Assembly: GCF_035046505.1 (NCBI RefSeq)
Contig: NC_089825.1
Span: forward strand, 2,693,029 to 2,757,028
DNA from: Tiliqua scincoides
Taxonomy: Eukaryota; Chordata; Lepidosauria; Squamata; Scincidae
Direction of reading: 5' to 3'
DNA length: 64,000 bases
The notes below the pieces were generated by a model. The model ran no database searches, was not told the origin of the DNA, and saw nothing but the letters and a program-made list of their open reading frames with translations. Every line of letters starts with the position of its first letter. Positions within the stretch are counted from its first letter, which is position 1. Position numbers and translations under genes: made by a program. Shown here one piece after another: positions 1 through 12,500 of this stretch.

Positions 1-562
1 TGCAGTTAAAGAAAAAAACTAGGCTAGACCCCCAAGCAGCCTTTCCATAAGCAACATGACTTTCCTGCTCATAGAAGGGCTATTTCTGACTGGGTGCAAG
101 ATGCTCGTGTGAGAAAGAGTTTGCGGAATCCAGTGCTGTCCCATCAGCTCCAGGTCTTACATAAGTCCTTGGAGCTCCCATTGTTCCCCATTCCTGGAAA
201 ACAGCTGTTAACCAGGACAACCTGTAAGTCCCTAAAGTCCAATTTAAAGAGCACCATATGATTCTGGCAGACCTCCAGATGGAAGACATTCCAGATCACT
301 GGGGTGGGAGTGGGGAGAAAACTCAGAAGCAGAGACCACCTCTTTGAATCATCCATGTTTCTTATTTAAAGTACAGATAACACTACTGAGAAGATGCCCC
401 TCATGAATCAAAGGGGTCATGATCTGTACTGGAGAAGAAGTAATGTGGAGAAAAAGTTCTGTCTTTTATAGTATCCCCTGTTGTGTTCCACCATTTCAGC
501 CACAAGTGTACCTCCACCAACATCTCCACCAACATCTAAACAAGTGTACCTCCACCAACATC

Positions 563-641
563 TGGGGCATTTGGTGGGCCACTGTGAGATACAGGAAGCT
601 GGACTAGATGGGTCTATGGCCTGATCCAGCGGGGCTGTTCT
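563..641 (+). mobile_element. CR1-type LINE 3' tail fragment
   Basis: Contains GGGGCATTTGGTGGGCC, GGAAGCTGGACTAGATGGG and CCTGATCCAGCGGGGCTG, matching the last about 80 bp of the LINE at 51.4-53.0 kb. Confidence 0.8.
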
Positions 642-1566
642 TATCTAAGTGCCTACCTCCAAACAGAAAACTTCCCTGTTAATTGTAGTTCCCTGTAGTC
701 TGTCAAAATGAGAATGCCCTCCCCATTCTCACTCGTCTATGACCCATCTCCTAAGAATGAAGGAAGAACTCTGTTCATCTGTTGCAGCAAAAACAACAAA
801 GAATCTTGTAGCATCTTGAGGGCAATCAAATTATTTCCACGCAAGCTTTTGTGAACTAGAGTCCACTTTATCAGATGAATCTATCTGGAGGGTTTGGTGT
901 CAGGTAGGCATTTGGTTGATGGCAGAGGTGAGCTGGTGGCTAAAATAGAAGGCTTTTCTCCACAACATCTCAATTCCCTTGATTCACTTGGGGAACCCTC
1001 TTGATAGAGACCTGAAGAGTCACCTGTCACTAAACCACACCAGTGGGGCATTACCTCAAACCATCTGATTGTGTAAAGATCTTCCACTGGACAAGGAGTT
1101 CACATAAAGTATTTTCAGCCAGCAGACAACAGGAAAGAGAGCAGGACCAAATGCCCACACCAGTCCTAAGCACTGAGCTTCCTTCCTTGGTTTGAGGAAA
1201 ATGGCCATTCATGCTCTGATGTGGAAACCATCTCAAAGGAACCACACAGCCAGCAGAAGAGACTGGAAACAGGGTGCTGGTGGCAGCACAGCCAAAAAAA
1301 TCAGAACTGCTTGTGGGCTCAGCAAATTGTGACAGATGGCTCTTGAGATTTAAGCCTGCAGGCAGACTGGGTGGCTGTTTTCTTTATTTCTGTGGAGCAT
1401 CGAGAACGCTGGAGTGCTTGACTATCACCACCATCATTTCATTTACGTAATAATCACAAAGATTGGTCTTTAGCTTTTCCAAAAATTCAAGACAGCTTCC
1501 AAAGCAGCATCATTCACAACAACAGAAACAAAACAAAGTGACTACAGTACCGACCACACATAAGAG

Positions 1567-1568
<2 letters not shown>

Positions 1569-1626
<58 letters not shown>
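1569..1626. repeat. (GT)29 microsatellite
   Basis: Uninterrupted GT dinucleotide run. Confidence 0.98.
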
Positions 1627-1627
<1 letters not shown>

Positions 1628-2307
1628 TTGAAAGTACACTCAGATAACAGGGGGGAAAAAAAACCTTGACAGTGTTTCCTATTTCCAACAAATGGGAGTT
1701 TGAAGTCTCAGGGCAATCTAGCTGTGGAAGCAAGCTCCTAGCAGTCTGGACACAGTCTTGGATCGAACTCAGAGGAAACCTATCTTTTCTGTTTGCAGCA
1801 GAAGTGGCTGTGGACAGCAATGACTGACATGCAACTTGGGAGGTCACTAACCCATCCCTGCATGTCCCCCCCAAGTTTTTGAACGTTTAAAAAATGTTTC
1901 CCACTTCAAAAATAAATAAATAAAGTTAAGGAAAAGTGTATAATTAATTAAATAAAACCCACAAGCAATAATAATAAGATGAACAACCTACTTGAAGCAT
2001 GGAAGAAGGGGCAGAACAGACGACAATCAGTCTGACATTATTTACTGGCCAGTATGCCTGACAAATTAGTTATAGAGGTTGTAGGAAGCTGGACTCAAGT
2101 TTCAGGAGGTAAAACTGCAGGAGTTTCTCATTTGTATTTGTGTCAAAAAGCACTTTTAGAGCCACTGCAGAGAAGGCCTTGCTAAATCTATTGTACAGAA
2201 CTTACTCCTTCCTACATACATATCATTTTGATATCTCACTAGATGTACGGAATGAGAGATAATCCCTTGCCCTTCTGTTACTTGTCTTACTTCATAGAAG
2301 ATATGCA

Positions 2308-2340
2308 CCAGTACTAGTACCAGTACTAGTACTAGTACCA
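2308..2340. repeat. Short (CCAGTACTAGTA)-type tandem repeat
   Basis: CCAGTACTAGTA repeated with one shortened unit; each unit is itself palindromic around AGTACT / CTAG. Confidence 0.8.
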
Positions 2341-2549
2341 ATGCAGACAGAAGCAAAGATAAAAGCATTGGAATAGTGCAAAGGGCATGAAAGAACACTT
2401 GGGCACAGCTAGTACAAAGGAGAGAGTCTTTATAAAAGGGAGGAGTACAAAGGGGAAAGACTTTGTATGACACTGACATGACATATGCAGTGTTACATCC
2501 ATTGCAGATGGATACTGAGATCTATCAGAATGATGGAAAGAGAACGTAC

Positions 2550-4250
2550 CATTGTATCCATTAAGTGCTTGGGAGACTAGATCACTGGCTACTGATTCAT
2601 AAACCACATCCTGCGATGCATTGTGAAGTATGCCATCTAGTTTAAAAGACCAGTCTGTCTGTTTGTTGTTGACAACTCCTTTTGTGTGATCTCTCTCAAT
2701 ATATACATCTATGGTCTAGGAGATATAAGAAACAGCATATGGTCTTGTACGTCTTAAAATGAGAATGCAAGAATATTCTTGCTGCTGGATCAGATCAAAT
2801 CCGTTTCAAGCAGCAGTTGGCTTGATGTCCCTGGAAGCTCAGAAAGCACAAAGGCACCAACCCTCCCCGGAGTTTCCCTGCTGCTCAAGAGGTAAACCTC
2901 CTCTGCACAATTAGTGATACTCCATCAATTCACTGAATCTTTCCAAAAGTTTTCTAAAATCATCACACCTTGTAGAAATAAATGCCACAAGTTATGTGTG
3001 TGTGGCTGTCCAGAACTGCCACTTTAACTTTGTGGTCTAGCATTGAGCGGAAAGAATGAAAAGGCCTCCCCTTCTGGAGGAGGCAAAATGGTAAGTACTG
3101 CAGGCACTGAAACATGCCATGTAATCGTCCCACTTGCAGTCTGAGCCATTCTGGGCAGAAATGGCAATGCGCAGGAGATGCCCTTTGGTTGGCCCTTTGG
3201 TTTGGCAATGTGGCAAAACCAAAGGAGATGCCCTTTGGTTTGGCCTGTGCGTTGCCATAATTGCCCGGAGTGGCTCTGACAGCAAGTGGGAGGGACTGCT
3301 TAAACAGCTTGTTGGGGCTCTGGCAAAACTTACCATTTTGCCCCCTCTAGCTACACTACTGCCCTTCTTCACTCAATTCTTACTTATAGAAACTTCTAGC
3401 ACATTTCCCCCAAGTCATCTTTTTTTTCCTAAATCAGAAAGGCTCTGACATTTTACCCTTCCTCCAAAAGGAAAGGCGCTCCAACCCCTTCCTAATATTT
3501 GCTGCCTTTCTCTGCACCTTTTCAGAGCTACAGAGCCATTCTGGTCATTCAGGGGTGCAGCTCCCAGTGAGGGCTTCTTCATGAGTCACTCTAGAAATGC
3601 AACTGTTCTTACAAACAGTTAAAGGAAACCCAGGAATTTGTCCACAGATGTTTACAATTTTGCAAATAAGAACACCAGAAGTGCCCTGCTGGATCGGATC
3701 AAAGACCACTTTAAGGGCCAAATCCTATCCAACTTTCCAGCATCGGTGCAGCATCAATGCAGCCTGGAGGTAAGGGAAAAAATGTTCCCTAACATTGAGG
3801 AGACCTCTGCCTCCCCACCAAAGGATGCAGCACATATCCCATTGGCATGGCAGCACCAGCCCTGAAAAATTGGATAGGATTGGGCCCTAGTTCAGCATTT
3901 TGTTTCACAATCCAGATGCCTCTGGTCAGCTCATCTTTCTATGGACAGCCTGTCTTCTTGTGGGTTTCCCAGAAGCAGGACCATCAAAGGACCACCGTAG
4001 GTATTGGAATGTTAGGAGGAGGTAGACCTGTGCCTGATCCAGTAGGGTTTTTCTTACATTCCTATATTGTGGCATCAAAGATTTTAGCGTGTAACAAGAA
4101 AGACGCCTTCCCTTGTAACTCATTTGTACCAGTTTATTTCTTACATTTGCTTACCTTATTGTCAGCCCCAAATTTTAACATGTCTTGGGGAAAATCAGCT
4201 GTTGGCTTAACTCGTGCAAATGCATTCACTCTCTTCGGTTTGGTGCACAT
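2550..4250 (-). CDS. KIF9: KIF9, kinesin-9 motor protein, first two coding exons (partial)
   Basis: Two coding exons are visible on the minus strand. Exon 1 is 4155-4250: start codon at 4250-4248, 32 codons, reading MCTKPKRVNAFARVKPT and ending at a GTAAGC donor. Exon 2 is 2550-2715, 166 bp, entered through a CTAG acceptor in phase 0 and left through GTACGT after one base of a codon; it contains VVNNKQTDWSFKLDG and SDLVSQALNGYNG. These match the start of the kinesin-9 motor domain as I remember human KIF9 (KKVHAFVRVKPT, VVNNQQTDWSFKLDG, VSQALDGYNG). The P-loop exon (GQTGAGKT) should follow but is not found in 1-2549, so the gene continues left of the window. KIF9 is a microtubule motor of motile cilia and the sperm flagellum. 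It lies head to head with KLHL18, as in human. About 87 residues are covered and no break is seen. Upstream non-coding exons cannot be placed. Confidence 0.9.
2762..2960 (-). mobile_element. Old CR1-type tail, degraded
   Basis: GCTGGATCAGATCAAA resembles the antisense CR1 tail, but the rest is diverged. Lies in the KIF9 intron between the two coding exons. Confidence 0.35.
3050..3362. mobile_element. Palindromic GTAGC-family element
   Basis: Ends GGAGGCAAAATGGTAAGTAC and TACCATTTTGCCCCCTCTAG are inverted; the interior is also palindromic (CCCACTTGCAGTCTGAGCCATT against GTGGCTCTGACAGCAAGTGGG in part). In the KIF9 intron. Confidence 0.6.
3664..4060 (-). mobile_element. Old CR1-type tail split by a palindromic element
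   Basis: The left part (AAATAAGAACACCAGAAGTGC, then CTGCTGGATCGGATCAAAGA) and the right part (TTCAGCATTTTGTTTCAC, CAGATGCCTCTGG) are contiguous in related CR1 tails. Here they are separated by the palindromic element at 3714-3888. Lies in the KIF9 intron. Confidence 0.5.
3714..3888. mobile_element. Palindromic GGGCCCAATCC-family element
   Basis: AGGGCCAAATCCTATCCAAC and TTGGATAGGATTGGGCCCT are inverted ends of a 175 bp element. It is inserted in an older CR1 tail. Confidence 0.75.
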
Positions 4251-4366
4251 TGTGATGGAATCCCAATGGAAGCTGGGGAAGACAAAATGGAATATCACAG
4301 TCCAAACCACATTTCTCCAGTGGCCAGTTCATGTCAGCCCTTGAAAATGGAGTAAACAAACGATAG

Positions 4367-4553
4367 GTGGCGTAGCTCGAGGGGGGGCGGAGCGCTCAGT
4401 GTGGTAGGGAACATGCGAGCGGCCCCTCCCCTTTGGATCCATTCCCGGCGGGGGGAGCAAAACAGAACCATATGGGAATGGCCCCGAAGGGGAGGGGCCG
4501 CTTGCACGCTCCCTGCCACACTGAGCACTCTGCCCCCCTCCAGCTATACCACG
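4367..4553. mobile_element. Palindromic GTAGC-family element upstream of KIF9 start
   Basis: GTGGCGTAGCTCGAGGGGGG and CCCCCCTCCAGCTATACCAC form the ends, with CACTGAGCAC-type inner pairing. It lies about 117 bp upstream of the KIF9 start codon. Confidence 0.7.
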
Positions 4554-5329
4554 GCAAACAATGACTGCTACAATAATAATCTGATTGCGGATACTTCTTA
4601 GATTAGGAGCAGATGCTCACCCTAACACACAAAGGGTGCAGTTCTGCATGTACTTATTTATCAGGAAGTCTTGCGTAAGTCAGTAGGACTTACTTCTAAA
4701 GCGTCACAGAAAGGAGCTGGGCTGTCAACAGAGACAGCCATATTTGATAATGCAAAAGAAGTATTCAAACATTTTGCAGAGCGACAGGGAGGAAGACAAA
4801 AGAAAGGAGTTCTCCACAATGCAGTTTGTAGGCTCACTGCAGCAAGGTGTGGAAATGGCCACTGTTTAGGATCAGGCAACTTGTAAAACAGATAAATCAT
4901 AAAGCTACAGCCCTATTGCGCTTTCCTGGGACAAGGCCCCAAACATAATGGGGATTCTGAGTGGCTATGCTCAGGATGAGCTGTAGGGACTGCTGTTCTC
5001 CTTCCCTCACACTGTCCTCCTGAACTGGGGATCTCTGCATGGACGTGACTGCCAGGAGGAAGCAGGTTCTTCTGTCTGCCCAACGCACAGTAAATGCGTG
5101 CAGTGTGCTGCCACCCAGCGTGGTTGTGGCTGCTGGTTCAGGCAGCAGTCCCGTCCTCGCTTACCTGGGAGTAAGTCTCTCTGGTTATTATGAGCAGTCT
5201 GAGCAGTCTCATTATTACTTCTTATTATTACTTCTGAGCAGTCATATGCAGGACTGGGCACTCAAGGGAGCTTCAGAAAGGGAAGGAGAAAAGTTCCTCC
5301 AGAAGGACCATCACTGGTTGACGAGTGAC

Positions 5330-6560
5330 AGAGGCAGGCCTGGAGGCCCTGGCCACCGAGGCAGTGATGTCACAACGATGCCACGTGACATCCTTGGAGG
5401 GAGCCCCCACAGGAGGAGGAGTGGGGCGCAAGGCCACCAGCCCCTTCTTCACCGGGGGGGGGGAACCGCAAGTGACATCACAAAGCGGTTTGACATCGCG
5501 GTGACATCATCACGGAGACATCGATTCTGCCACCAGGACGTCATCCTTGTGACGTCACTCTCAAGGGGAGCCTCCACAGGGTGTGAAGCTGCCGGCCCCT
5601 CCTGCTCTGGGAGAACCTGGAAGTGACGTCAGCGTGGCTTGACGTCACAGTGACACCATTGCGGCGACATCAGTTCTGCCAGCCCCTCCTCCGGCGACCC
5701 CAGAAGTGACGCGAGCACGCTGCAGCAGTGACGTCACTCCCCAAGGGGCGCGTGCTCCTGCGGGGCGGGGCACCCCACGACAGGCGGGAGGGCGAGGAGC
5801 AGCCCCCTCCCCGCGCACCTCCACGCGCCGCTCCGCAGGGAAGGCGCGCCGGCGCCGCACGCGAGCCGGGAAGCGCTCGGCTGCTATGGCGACGGCCGCT
5901 TCCGCCGGAAGTGCCGGTCCCGGCGCGGGGCCGGGCGGGAGGGGCGAGTTCCGGCGCGGCTGCGGCGGCCGTCGCGATGCTGGAGGCGGCGGGGCCGGAC
6001 CCGGAGCTGGACGCGGAGGACCTGGTGCACTTCTCGGTGCGCGACCTGCCGCGCCGCGGCTACGGCGTCATGGGCGAGATCCGGCGGCAGGGCAAGCTCT
6101 GCGACGTCACGCTCAAGGTGAGCCCCGGCCGGCCGGCCGGCCGCTCAGGGGCCCGCAGCTCCGCCCGGAAGCGAGGCCTCAGGCCGGGCGCTCCCCTCCA
6201 GGGAGCCTCTGCGCGGGAGCAGCCCCGTCGGAGCCGGTGGCCGGACCGGGTCCGGGTCCCGCACGCTCAGTGCGAGCAGGGGCGCAGCCGGAGAGCCGGC
6301 GGAGGGCGCTGCAGTGGCGGGGGGCGGCGGAGCCTGGCGGGGCTGGAGAGACGAGGCGCCGAGGCTCGTCACTGTTTGCACGGGAGCCTTCCGAGGCAGG
6401 GCCTCCCCGCTGGAGTCCTTCGAAGTGCGCCTCACGCCGCGGGGAGGCTCTGCCTCGCCTGCCTGCCCCCCCACCCACCACGCCTGCCTGCTTCGTAGGG
6501 CAGCAGAGACGGGGCCCCTGCCCCTGAGGGGCTGCCCTTTGGGACCGGCAGAGGGCGGGA
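5330..6560. promoter_or_regulatory. CpG-island bidirectional promoter of KIF9 and KLHL18
   Basis: This stretch is very GC- and CpG-rich compared with its flanks and covers KLHL18 exon 1. KIF9 is transcribed leftwards and KLHL18 rightwards from it. An ETS-type site CCGGAAGT lies at 5905-5912, the kind of element often found at the start site of TATA-less housekeeping promoters; no TATA box is seen. An ATG at 5886, out of frame with the KLHL18 start and with G at -3 and +4, would be an upstream start if transcription begins to its left. Exact start sites cannot be read from sequence. Confidence 0.75.
5358..5740. promoter_or_regulatory. Tandem array rich in CRE palindromes
   Basis: Four perfect cAMP-response elements TGACGTCA occur at 5550-5557, 5624-5631, 5640-5647 and 5729-5736. 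Several near matches (GTGATGTCAC, GTGACATCAC, GGACGTCATC) lie between and before them. The segment starting at 5470 (AAGTGACATCAC) realigns with the one starting at 5621 (AAGTGACGTCAG), both running on to a shared TTCTGCCA. A second anchor, GAGCC(C/T)CCACAGG, recurs at 5401 and 5568. The array is therefore an imperfect tandem repeat of about 150-170 bp. CREB/ATF-family binding is inferred from the motif only. Confidence 0.7.
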
Positions 6561-9500
6561 GAGGCGTGGAGAGCGTCTGAAAGCCATCCCGCCTCGTCAA
6601 AGCAGGGCGTGGGAACTGAAGGAGAGGAGCAGGCCCTCCCCGAAAGGATGGGGCTCCAGAGAGGGGCAGCTCTTGGCGATCAGAGGTGGCTTCCAGGGGG
6701 CAGCAAGGGAGGAAGGAGGGAGCAGAAGAGCTTCCCTGTGGCTCAGGCAGCAGAGCCTAGAGAGCAAAGGGCAGCAAGCAGGCGTGTGGCAGGACAGGGC
6801 GGCTGAGAGGGCCAGGAGTGGCAGGGCCGCCTTGAGGTTTGCAGGGTACGGGCAGGAAGCCGAGCAGAAGGTCTGAGGAGGGGCCTGATGTGAACTGTGC
6901 GACAAGTGGCAGGGAGCGAGCATTGGCGCGAAAGGGGCGATGGGACTGAGATGGGCCGAGGGGGGACCAGCAAGAAGAAGTTGGAGTAACGGGCGTGAGA
7001 GATGACCGGAGCCTGGACTCTGTGAAGGCGTCTTTTGGGCCGCTGCGGGATACAGGGAGCTGAACTAGGCGGGCCTTCACCTGATCCAGCGGGGTGGTTC
7101 GTATGTTCAGGATGGAGGAGAAGAGCCAGATTTGTGAAGCTGCCACCGGCAGAATATGAAGGAGTTGGGACACGTGGGGTGAGGGCGGTGTGGTTGTGGG
7201 TGCTCCTGGAGATGCAACCCACTCCCCTGTGGGATGATGAAGTTGGGAAGCAAATTCTGTAACATTTACCAAGAGGTGCATTTCTCAGCATTTATATTTT
7301 TGAAGCTGTGCATGGCACACCTGGGTGAAAGCTCTTATCTGTGGGCTGTTTGGCAGACAGGGCCTGCTTGTAGCACGTGTGGTCACAGTCTCGTAGCACA
7401 ATCCTGTGAAAGTTCACTCAGAGATACGTCCCAAGTAAGTGTTGGGAGTAACCACTGTGCGTAGTATTGTATCATTGTACGTGTGCAGGGTCTTAGAAAT
7501 GTTCCGCAGTTTACCATTCCAGGTTCTGGCTCGGTTTGATGGTAGCAATAATTCACAGTTATTGTGATTTTTATGTTTTGTGTGTAGTCTGTAGAAATTA
7601 GGTTTGGGTTTTGGCCCAGGTTGTGGTGTGCCATCCCCTGCATGCAGACCGCAACTGCATGTGAATGGTTGCATATAGGATAACCACGCTACAGATTGAG
7701 TGAGTCATGGAATGAATACTTCCTCCTTTCTTGGCACAGAGGCAGTTTGGCAGTGGTCGTTTTGTAAAGGCTGGTACTGAGCTATAGCGTTCCTCTATTG
7801 TGTCTTAAAGGTCTTCACCCCATTTTAAAGCTGGGAGCCTCCAACATTGTCATGACGATCCTCTTTACGACCATTACGATCTTTCCCTGAATTTCCTTTT
7901 AGAACTCATGTGCAATTTGTCTAAGGGCACAATCCTAGCAGGGACTTGGGCCAGCGCAAGTCTCTTGCACTGGCCCAAGAGTGTCACAGAGGTGCCATAA
8001 AGCACTTTTGCACCACTCTGCTGGAAGTTGCCCCAGCCTCCCTGTGCTTCCGTGGGCCCCAGCAACAGGGTGAGTTGCGCTGGCTGAGCTTGGCCAGCAC
8101 AGGAGTGGGGGGGAGGCTGCATGGGGAGAAGGCAGAAGGGAGGCATTCCAGGGCAGGGGGAGGTCGAGCAGGAGGTGGGTGTTCCTGGGGGTGGGTGGGC
8201 AGGGAGTGGGAGGCACGGCCAGGACTCTGGTTATGCCGGATCCTGATCCCCGTTCCTGGGCAGCACGGAGCAGCCTCTGGCTGCTCTGTTCTGCTCACAT
8301 CTGCTGCACCTCCTGAGGTGGCTCAGATCCGAGCAGACTCACTGGGGCAGCTGCAGCCTTTCCCTATGCTGCATTTGGCTCCAACTTGTGTTGGAATACA
8401 GCACAGGCCGACTGGCCTGCCTGTTCCAGTGCAAGTTAGGATTGGGCTGCCATTGTTGAATAGGAACATGGAGACCTGCCCAGCTGAATCAGAGCAAGCT
8501 CCTTTACTCCAGCAATTCTGTGTTTTTGTAGTGGCCACCTAAAATGCTCCTGGGACGTTCACAAGCATGACATGGAAGTAGCCCTCCTCCCGTGTTGCTT
8601 TCCAGCATCCTGTATTGAAGTGCACTGCCTCTGAATGTAGAGGTCCCATATCTTGGTAGTATGGCCCAAAACCTTTTAAGAGCTTATTCTTATGGTAGAG
8701 TTTAATTATGTGTAGAGGTGTTTGAAAATGGTGTTGTTTGTTTGCTTGTTTAATTATTTATTTAAAGAATTAATAGCACACATTTCTATCACAATCAAGG
8801 GCACTCAAGGTGGCTTACAAAATAAAATACCAATACAGTTCTGGATAAAACATATCAAAACATGAAAACAAAATAAGTAAAACAATGAAACACAACAGAC
8901 TCCTATGGATCACAATTAAAGCTACATTTCATTAGGCCATTTTGCCCAATGTTGTGTATACGCAGCAGGGATCAAATGTGTACACCTGTGGGCTGGGCGG
9001 AATTGGGTTAAGTAGAAGTAAGTCCATTGTGTTCAGTAAGGCTGTAGTCCTGCGTTATTCACCAGAAACAAACACCTCTAATTATGTGTTTTGTAAAGAA
9101 GCATGATGTGTCATTGTACAGTCAGTGGTGTCAACTCTAGTTGGCAAGTGGCAACCAACCATAATACTATTTATTCTTTAAAATTTGTAACACCTCGTGT
9201 GTCAGGACTGGGACAGATAACTGGAAATGGAAGACTACTAAAAATGAGTGTCTGACATTTGCTTAAAATACAGCAGAATAGCATCTTCCCTGCTCTGCCA
9301 CCCCGGAAACAAGCTGGATTGCACATCTTGGAACGTTTGCCAAGAATGCTCTCATTTCAAGGGAGGGCATTTATTGCTGGGTGCAACCCTTGCAAATGTG
9401 CATTTATGCACATTTATGCAGTACAGGGTTTGTAGCAAAGCATCTAGCAGTATTCAGCTTTATTGTTATCATAATTTCTGGGGGAAACAAATGGTCAACC

Positions 9501-12500
9501 CATTGAGCACTTTCCCGTTTAATAATATAGTTATATCTGGTCATAAGGGAGACCATTTTTCAGTGATCATTTTAAATTATCCTCCCTATGCTAAAATCCG
9601 TTGTTTGGAACAGAGCTGACATTGCATAGATGTTCTTCTTTGGTAGAACATGTCTTCCAACATTCTTAGCAAACAGTCTGTGAATGCTGCTATGGTGAGC
9701 AGGCCCCCTTCTCTGAAAGGACATCCCCATCTGGCAGGTATGCTGATGCTGACCTAGGAGTCAGTCTGTCACCTTCACCATCTGCCTGCCATCCCATATG
9801 TGTACAAGAGTGCCAACTTGCCTGGCATCACCAAGGGAAACACGTACTTTTTCAAAGCCTCAGTGCCCCTGCTGAGTTCCTCTCACTTGCTCATTTATTC
9901 AAGTTGGCCATCAGACTCAGTGGCAGGAAATTGGGGAGTCTGTTAACTTTAAATGAGTCTTTCAGAGCAGCACCAGAGGATTCCTTCCAGATCAGGAAAA
10001 AGGCTGAGGCTGTTGAGTGAGGACAGGGTTAATTTCTGAGGTGATCTTCCTCTTTGGTGTTGGGAGGGAGCTCAACAAACTGAGCCCTCTTGGCTACAAG
10101 TGAACTTGGAAAACAGGGAAGTTTTAGTTCGTGTTTGTTTTTCTTTGGAACTTTGCTTTTGATTCCAAGTACATAAGCTTTGGCCCTTGGTCTTCTGTCT
10201 TCCCTTTTTGTTTCAATAGACCTTTTCCTTGTTGCAAATGAGCAGCCTGTCTAAGTCTTTGCACCAGGGAGAGAGAGCAAGTACCTTCTAGCTCTGTAAG
10301 ACTCCTAGCATCAGAACTATCCAGCATGTGCATGCATGTGCATGTGTATGCACACAAGAGAGGAATCCATTCAAAGGGAATGTCAGAAGTTGGACACATC
10401 CCTCCTCTGCAAGTAACCCAGCTCTGGGAAGGCAGTTAGGGGCAAGATTCTGGGACTGGGAGGAAAATGTGGAATGAAGCCTTAACATCCAACCGATGGG
10501 CAGCAGCCATCTACCAGTATAGGGTGAGAATGCATAGTTGTACTTTAAAAGTGACCTGAAGATGTGTCAGTTTCTTCCTAGCACCACCCCTTGAAGAAAT
10601 GGCTAAACAGGTCTGTCCACCACTATCCTATTTTTGGAAGTGTATTTATGCTTTCAGTTCAGGAAATGACACGCCATCAATTTCCCAGTAATCCTGAGTT
10701 ATTTGGCTATTTAAGATTAAGGTAGTCTAGCATAAGCATGATATTAGTTAGCAGCTGATAGAATGGGAGTTTCGCTAGTAAGAAAAGCAGGTATGTAGAA
10801 TTGCAGTTTGATGGGGTGAACTTTGAACTTCCTCAGTGCTCAGCTCCTGGGAATAATAATCTAGCCCTGCTGCGGCATATTTTCCCCTTCCGGCCTGCAT
10901 TATCCTAGCTGCCTCAGACTGTTCTTAGTGCTGATGCTGAATGAACTGCAGATGGCAGTTTATTTAGAGACAGGATGTGCTGATTGAGCTGGCCTTGTTG
11001 GATCTGTGATTAGTCATATGTTTTTTATGAAAGGTTCAGGGAAAATAATACGAATGTTCATGAATTTTCTTGTTTGGCATAAGTGTCACTGTCAGTTGCC
11101 TCCTGCCTTCATGATGCCCTTCACCATCTGCAGGTCTTTCACCTCCTGGAGTATATTGCCGGCAGGTCACCGTTGAAAGGTCAGGAAAGAAAAGGCTTAA
11201 AAGAGCACCTGCTGTCTTGTGATAGTGGCTGATAGCTGCCAGGAACTGACTGCAGGCTCACCTCAACTGTGTCGCGTAATTGAAGCATCTTTTTTGGGCT
11301 ACTTCACCAGTAGAGAGACTTGTGAATAAGGACTCCAGCCTGCCATTTGTACCCATTTGGCCTTTAAAGGTGATTGAATTGACTTGAACATGCCAAGGGT
11401 GCCATGAGCCTCTCTAAAGAGCCTAATATCCCTGGTTGGCACATTAAACAATGTTGACCACCTCTGACCAAGACAGGCTCACTGCTCTTTCCAAGGTAAC
11501 TTATAACCAAATAGAGAAAAGGATCTCTGGCTAGAACTCACATTTTCATTGAGAATATCGCTTGTGAACAGACCAGAGGTAGTCAGAGGGGATGTGGCTG
11601 AATCACTTGGGAATCCTTATGGAGATAAAAAGGGATTGTTACCTCAAGAGATCAATTTTTGGAAAGTGAAACTTGAAAATTTCACCCTGTCCTGCACAAT
11701 TCTGTGTGTATGAGGCTGTCTGCCTGTTCCAGTGAAATAGACAGCATAAAGGGTTGTATCTGTATCAAAGTTCAAGCATTGCTCTGCCACAAAGCTCGCT
11801 GCGGGAGCCTTGAGCTTTCACTCTGTCAGGAGTGGCCAAACTTGCTTAACGTAAAAGCCACTATGATACACTTCAGATGTTTTGAGAGCCGCAGTATTTA
11901 AGGAGTATTTCCTTTTTTTTACATATATTTACTCACCATGAGCATTCCTTTTACATTTTAATCCAATAAAAAATTTTCACGCTTTATTATTTCTTTATTA
12001 TATTATATAATTTATTTCTTTCACATTACTTGTGACACAAAGAGGAGCTCAGCCAACATATTTCCTGAAGATGCATGTGGCTTGCGAGCCGCAATTGGGC
12101 CACCCCTGCTGTTATATATGGTCCGCACAGACACTGTTGAGCAAAATGAACTTTGTAGGAGACTGCTTCTTCTGCTCAGCTGAATAAACCTCACAGGGTA
12201 GTGGTGAGGATAAGACTGGGGGGACTGGTAGAGAGAACCATTTATGCCCCTCTGAATCATTTGTAAGAAGAGAAGGATACAATGCAAGGAATAAAATTGT
12301 CAATTTTTGCCTCACCACAAGATTGGTTTGTTTAAGTATCTTTGTCGCAGTCTGAACTGAGGGACTGTGCTGTAACTGACCATACCTAGTTGCACAGAAA
12401 AGTAAATGAAGTTATGGATGAAATAAAAAATATGCTTTTAAGAACACTTTTATGTTGCCTTTGATCCTTTTTAAAGTCTTCTAATTCGATTGAATCTTCT

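Larger units (their letters stand above)
1..2549. other. No gene seen: KIF9 intron
   Basis: Between the second KIF9 coding exon and the window edge only a CR1 tail, a GT microsatellite and a 12-mer repeat are recognised. The P-loop exon of KIF9 was looked for on the minus strand and not found. Confidence 0.6.

Noticed and set aside
1542-1874. Minus-strand frame with a His-Thr run
   Set aside because: It is the GT microsatellite translated; no other coding signal.
5706-6527. Long open frame of 273 codons in the CpG island
   Set aside because: It is an open frame produced by GC-rich sequence with few stops. The real KLHL18 exon 1 is in another frame and ends at a good donor at 6118.
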